Assembly: GCA_035295745.1 (NCBI GenBank)
Contig: DATGIL010000060.1
Location: forward strand, 1-64,000
From: JAIQFL01 sp035295745
GTDB lineage: Bacteria > Acidobacteriota > Terriglobia > Bryobacterales > Bryobacteraceae
Direction: 5' to 3'
DNA: 64,000 bases
Part shown: positions 60,708 through 64,000 of the stretch, one piece after another
Layout: each line of letters starts with the position of its first letter
How positions within the stretch are numbered: position 1 is the first letter of the stretch
Translations under genes and position numbers: made by a program
Notes under the pieces: generated by a model
The model's input: the letters and a program-made list of their open reading frames with translations, nothing else
What the model was told of the DNA's origin: nothing
The model's database searches: none

Positions 60708-63700
60708 TCAAAGCACCGATCGGAACGTGTAAGATCCCGATGCCACTTCGAACGCGGCGTAGCCAGCTTTCGTCTGGAGCGGCTTCACGCCGGCGACCTC
60801 ATTCACCGGTCGACCCGATTCCGTAATCGCGGAAGCGTCTTTCGCCGGCACCCATACCGTGGCCGTCGTATTCGGCGGCACGGAGACTTCGAGCGTGAAC
60901 TTGCCCGCTTCGCGTTTCCACGAACTCGCGATGGTTCCATACATCGACTCGTGCGAGCCCTTCACGAATGTCAGATCGCCCGCCGGATAGGGATGGATCA
61001 GAACGTGGCGGAAGCCCGGATTCTCGGGGTCCGAGCGGATGCCCGCCAGGTATTCGTACATCCACACCGCCAGGTCGCCGATCTGCATCACGTGATTTCC
61101 GGAATTCATGGCCGGGTCCGCAGTATCGCCATTCCACAGCTCCCAGATCGTCGTGGCGCCCTTCTCCACCATGTAGCCCCAGCCCGGATACGTTTTCTGC
61201 GTGGCGATCTGATACGCCAGGTCGGCCTGTCCATTGTCGGAGAGCGTGCGCATGAGCCACTGCGCGCCTACCAGCCCGGTGCCGACGTGCCCATGGCTCT
61301 CCTGTTCGATCTTCTTCGTCAACGTGGCGAGCACGGCGGCACGACTCTCCACCGGCACCATCTGAAAATACAGCGGCAGGATGCTGGAAGTCTGCGTGCC
61401 GTTGTCGTAGCGAAAATCGAGCGGACGGAAAAAGCGCTTCTGGAAGGCCTCATTCACCTGGTCCGCAAGAGTATCCAAATCGGCGGCATCGGGCGGCTTA
61501 TCGAGCAGGCGCGCATAGTGCGCCATCAGGCGCAGCAGCTCGTAATAGTAGGCCGTTCCCAACAGCGTCTTATCCGTGATGCGCGCGGGATCCTGCGAGT
61601 GGATTAACTTGGGATCTTCCGGTGGAACGCACCAGTCGCCGTACTGGTCCTTCGGCATCAGGCCCTTGATGAGGAATGTGCGCTCGTGATCGATCCACTT
61701 CTTCATGGCCGGGTAATTCTGTTCCAGGACGCGGCGGTCGCCATACTGTTCGTAGAGCATGCCAGGCACGAACAGGAAAGTGCTCGGCCATGTCAAATCG
61801 TCGTAGTAGTTGGGCCAGTAATTGGGCGAGACCACGGGGACGCTGCCGTTGGGACGCTGGGAGTCGGCGAGGTCGGTCTCCCATTTAGAGTAGAAGGCAG
61901 CCACATTAAACATGTACGACTCGCTGCGGCTCACCTGCGACCGGTCGCCGAGCCAGCCCTGGCGCTCGTCGCGCTGCGGGCAATCGGTGGGGATGCTGCG
62001 GTAATTGCCGCGGATTCCCCAGAACATATTGTGGTGAATGCGATTCAGCAGGTCGTTGGAACTGGTAAAGTCGGCGGTCTTGGCCATGTCGTCATGCACC
62101 ACACGGCCTTCGAGCACGCCCGCGGGCGGAACGCCAGGGAAGCCTGTCATTTCGACGTAGCGGAACCCGTGATAGGTGAAGCGCGGCTCCCAGATTTCCG
62201 CACCGCCGCCTTTGAGGATGTAGAGATCGGTAGCGGCCGCGGTGCGCAGGTTCGCGGTGTAGAGCGAGCCATCGGGATTGAGCGTCTCGGCATGGCGCAA
62301 GGTGATGCGGGTGCCCTTCGGCCCGGTCACCTGGAGGCGGCACCAACCCACCATATTCTGACCCATATCGAAGATGTAGACTCCCGGCCGGAGTTCCTTC
62401 ATGCTCGTGGGACGGATGGTCTCGGTGACGCGGAGGGGCTCGGCCATTTGCGCAGTCAGGACGCCGCCCGGCGCTGCGACTGCCTGCACGGGTTCCCAAT
62501 TGGTTTCGGCAAAACCGGGACGGCTCCAGCCCGGCAGTTCGCGGCTGGCATCGTATTCTTCACCATCGTATTCGTTATTGGCGCGAATCGGCCCCCCGGT
62601 GGAGAACTTCCAGCTTTCGTCCGAAACTACGCTGGAGTGGCTGCCGTCTTCCTTCTCGATATCGAGCTGCACGATGGCTTTCGGAAAGCCGAAATTGCGC
62701 GTACCGGGCTGCGATCTCGGAGCGTAATAGCGGCCGTTGCCGAGCATCAGGCCGATCGCGTTTGAACCCGTGGTCAATTGACTGGTGACATCGAAGGTTT
62801 CGTAGAGGACGTGCTTGTCGTAGTCGGTAAGTCCCGGTGAAAGTACGTGATCTCCGACCTTTGCGCCATTCAGGTACAACTCGGAAAGTCCCAGCCCGGA
62901 ATACGACACGGTAGCGCGCCGCACCTTACCGGTCACGGTGAACTCTTTGCGCAGCAGGCGCGCGGGAAGGCGGTGCTCCGCCACGAAACCGGCCGCACCC
63001 CAGGGCGCCATGCCGTATTCGCCGAGTTCCTTGGCGCCGGGCCACGCTGCGTCCAGATAGTCGGCCTTTTCCCAACCCGGTTCGGGCTTCGCCGTCGCGT
63101 GCCAATGGCCATTCGTCTGGACCAGCAACGGCTCGCCGGATGCGAACTGCACCTCGATCGCTCCGATGAGACCGGCGCGCGTATCCGGACGGCCATGCGC
63201 GGCGCGAATCGAAATCACGTTCTCGCCCGCATGCAGCAACGGAGCGACCTCTTTCACAGGCGGCAGATTGGTGTCGGCGCCCTCCACCACGAGCGTGCCG
63301 TTGATGAAGACTTGTGCCTGGTTATCGGCGCCGAAGATACAAAGGGCGCTCTTGATGGGGTGTCCTGCCGGGAGGGTGAAGGTCTCGCGGAAGTAGAGGG
63401 CGACGGCGGGCGCCGCAGTCTGCGCGTTGGGTGTGTTCCAGATCCAACGGGCGCCTTCCAGAATGCGATAGGCGCTACCGGCATCTCTCACCACGCCGCG
63501 TTCATCCCGTCCGATCCAGGCGCCGTGCCAGTCTTCGGGTCGCAGCAGGCCCATGCTCCATTGGGCCGGCTGGCTCCATTCGCTAGGCTGGCCGTCCTGG
63601 TCCCAAACCTGCACCTTCCAGTATGCGGCCGCGCGCGACGTGAGCGGGTGCCCGTGATAGACCACCTGAATCGACTGGTCGGAGGCGACCTTGTTGGTGT

Positions 63701-63944
63701 CCCACAGGTCGCCATGCCCGGCCGCGAGTTCCTGTTCGCTCGAGGCGACCAGGATTCGGTAGGCAGTCTGGTACAGGCCGCGCGCTTTGGGATTGGTGGA
63801 CGCCAGCGTCCAGCTCAGGCGCGGTTCCACCACATCGATGCCCATGGGATTCGAACGATACTCGCAGCGGAGTTGTTGCGGTTGGAGGCCGGCAGCGGCG
63901 TACAGCGCGGCCGGCAGCAGAGCGGCGAACAATAGTCGGGTCAT
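60708..63944 (-). CDS. Alpha-L-rhamnosidase, GH78
   Basis: 1078 aa secreted glycosidase removing terminal rhamnose from plant glycosides or polysaccharides. Signal peptide MTRLLFAALLPAALYAAA. Beta-sandwich domains come first (LSWTLASTNPKARGLYQTAYRILVAS, YWKVQVWDQDG, then LYLNGAKVGDHVLSPGLTDYDKHVLYETFDV). The (alpha/alpha)6 catalytic domain has the GH78 signature STDCPQRDERQGWLGD-type segment near residue 660 (acidic residues in RDERQGW) and the base in TTIWELWNGD near 936. A C-terminal beta domain ends the protein. A GGGAGGAA precedes ATG 63944; the frame is open to 63974. It is the first gene of an operon with the AraC regulator and VOC protein. Confidence 0.94.
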   Translation of the reverse strand: MTRLLFAALLPAALYAAAGLQPQQLRCEYRSNPMGIDVVEPRLSWTLASTNPKARGLYQTAYRILVASSEQELAAGHGDLWDTNKVASDQSIQVVYHGHPLTSRAAAYWKVQVWDQDGQPSEWSQPAQWSMGLLRPEDWHGAWIGRDERGVVRDAGSAYRILEGARWIWNTPNAQTAAPAVALYFRETFTLPAGHPIKSALCIFGADNQAQVFINGTLVVEGADTNLPPVKEVAPLLHAGENVISIRAAHGRPDTRAGLIGAIEVQFASGEPLLVQTNGHWHATAKPEPGWEKADYLDAAWPGAKELGEYGMAPWGAAGFVAEHRLPARLLRKEFTVTGKVRRATVSYSGLGLSELYLNGAKVGDHVLSPGLTDYDKHVLYETFDVTSQLTTGSNAIGLMLGNGRYYAPRSQPGTRNFGFPKAIVQLDIEKEDGSHSSVVSDESWKFSTGGPIRANNEYDGEEYDASRELPGWSRPGFAETNWEPVQAVAAPGGVLTAQMAEPLRVTETIRPTSMKELRPGVYIFDMGQNMVGWCRLQVTGPKGTRITLRHAETLNPDGSLYTANLRTAAATDLYILKGGGAEIWEPRFTYHGFRYVEMTGFPGVPPAGVLEGRVVHDDMAKTADFTSSNDLLNRIHHNMFWGIRGNYRSIPTDCPQRDERQGWLGDRSQVSRSESYMFNVAAFYSKWETDLADSQRPNGSVPVVSPNYWPNYYDDLTWPSTFLFVPGMLYEQYGDRRVLEQNYPAMKKWIDHERTFLIKGLMPKDQYGDWCVPPEDPKLIHSQDPARITDKTLLGTAYYYELLRLMAHYARLLDKPPDAADLDTLADQVNEAFQKRFFRPLDFRYDNGTQTSSILPLYFQMVPVESRAAVLATLTKKIEQESHGHVGTGLVGAQWLMRTLSDNGQADLAYQIATQKTYPGWGYMVEKGATTIWELWNGDTADPAMNSGNHVMQIGDLAVWMYEYLAGIRSDPENPGFRHVLIHPYPAGDLTFVKGSHESMYGTIASSWKREAGKFTLEVSVPPNTTATVWVPAKDASAITESGRPVNEVAGVKPLQTKAGYAAFEVASGSYTFRSVL

Positions 63945-64000
63945 GGCTTCCTCCCGGACATCGCAAGTTAGCACATGGGTCGGCTCGCGCGCACCGGGTT

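Noticed and set aside
1..64000. CRISPR array, prophage or integron
   Set aside because: No regularly spaced direct repeats, no cas, phage structural or integrase genes were seen.

Overview
The window looks like a chromosomal segment of a Gram-negative, GC-rich soil bacterium of the Acidobacteriota, most likely of the Solibacter/Bryobacter group. The reasons are a TIGR03435-family exported protein, a fragment of an acidobacterial-type duplicated MacB/FtsX permease, an ankyrin protein with the acidobacterial REYGF..WPKLK N-terminus, and outer-membrane machinery. This placement is inference from gene families, not from a marker-gene search. I found no tRNA, rRNA, CRISPR array, prophage or intact insertion sequence.

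Layout. 1-2874 (minus): M20 amidohydrolase, asd and lysC (cut by the window edge), an overlapping aspartate/lysine pathway operon. 3491-7330: ankyrin protein, small exported and hypothetical proteins, and a DUF4097 protein that ends at a strong hairpin. 7392-12967 (minus): a 5'-truncated MacB-like permease directly behind argS, then an amidase and a small membrane protein. 13090-15093: ymdB and a membrane diguanylate cyclase. 15316-22705: a TPR protein and one 2260-residue polypeptide that joins a complete TamB-like protein to five POTRA domains and a BamA-type barrel. 22753-30536: hybrid histidine kinase, M48 protease, GtrA protein, a zincin-like protein, a CDP-alcohol phosphatidyltransferase with an unknown polytopic partner, and a TIG-domain protein.

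31024-42313 is a complete urea-use module. It runs ureF-ureD-ureA-ureB-ureC-ureG, then a regulatory gap with a sigma54-like promoter and tandem hairpins, then an outer-membrane porin and urtA-urtB-urtC-urtD-urtE. Urea would cross the outer membrane by the porin, be bound by UrtA, be pumped in by UrtBCDE and be hydrolysed by urease. ureE is absent, and UreG has a histidine-rich C-terminus that may take over nickel handling.

42359-64000: a GH2 glycosidase, an exported TldD/TldE-like pair, two orphan proteins, the TIGR03435 protein, two tandem thymidylate-kinase-like proteins followed by a SixA phosphatase and a DUF2252 protein, guaB, a PQQ dehydrogenase with a cytochrome c tail, phnW, and an operon of GH78 rhamnosidase, AraC/GyrI regulator and VOC protein.

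The most notable items are the TamB-BamA fusion, the urea module with its leader, the exported TldD/E pair, the kinase-SixA-DUF2252 cluster, and a dispersed two-hairpin repeat in which one stem carries a compensatory base change between copies.
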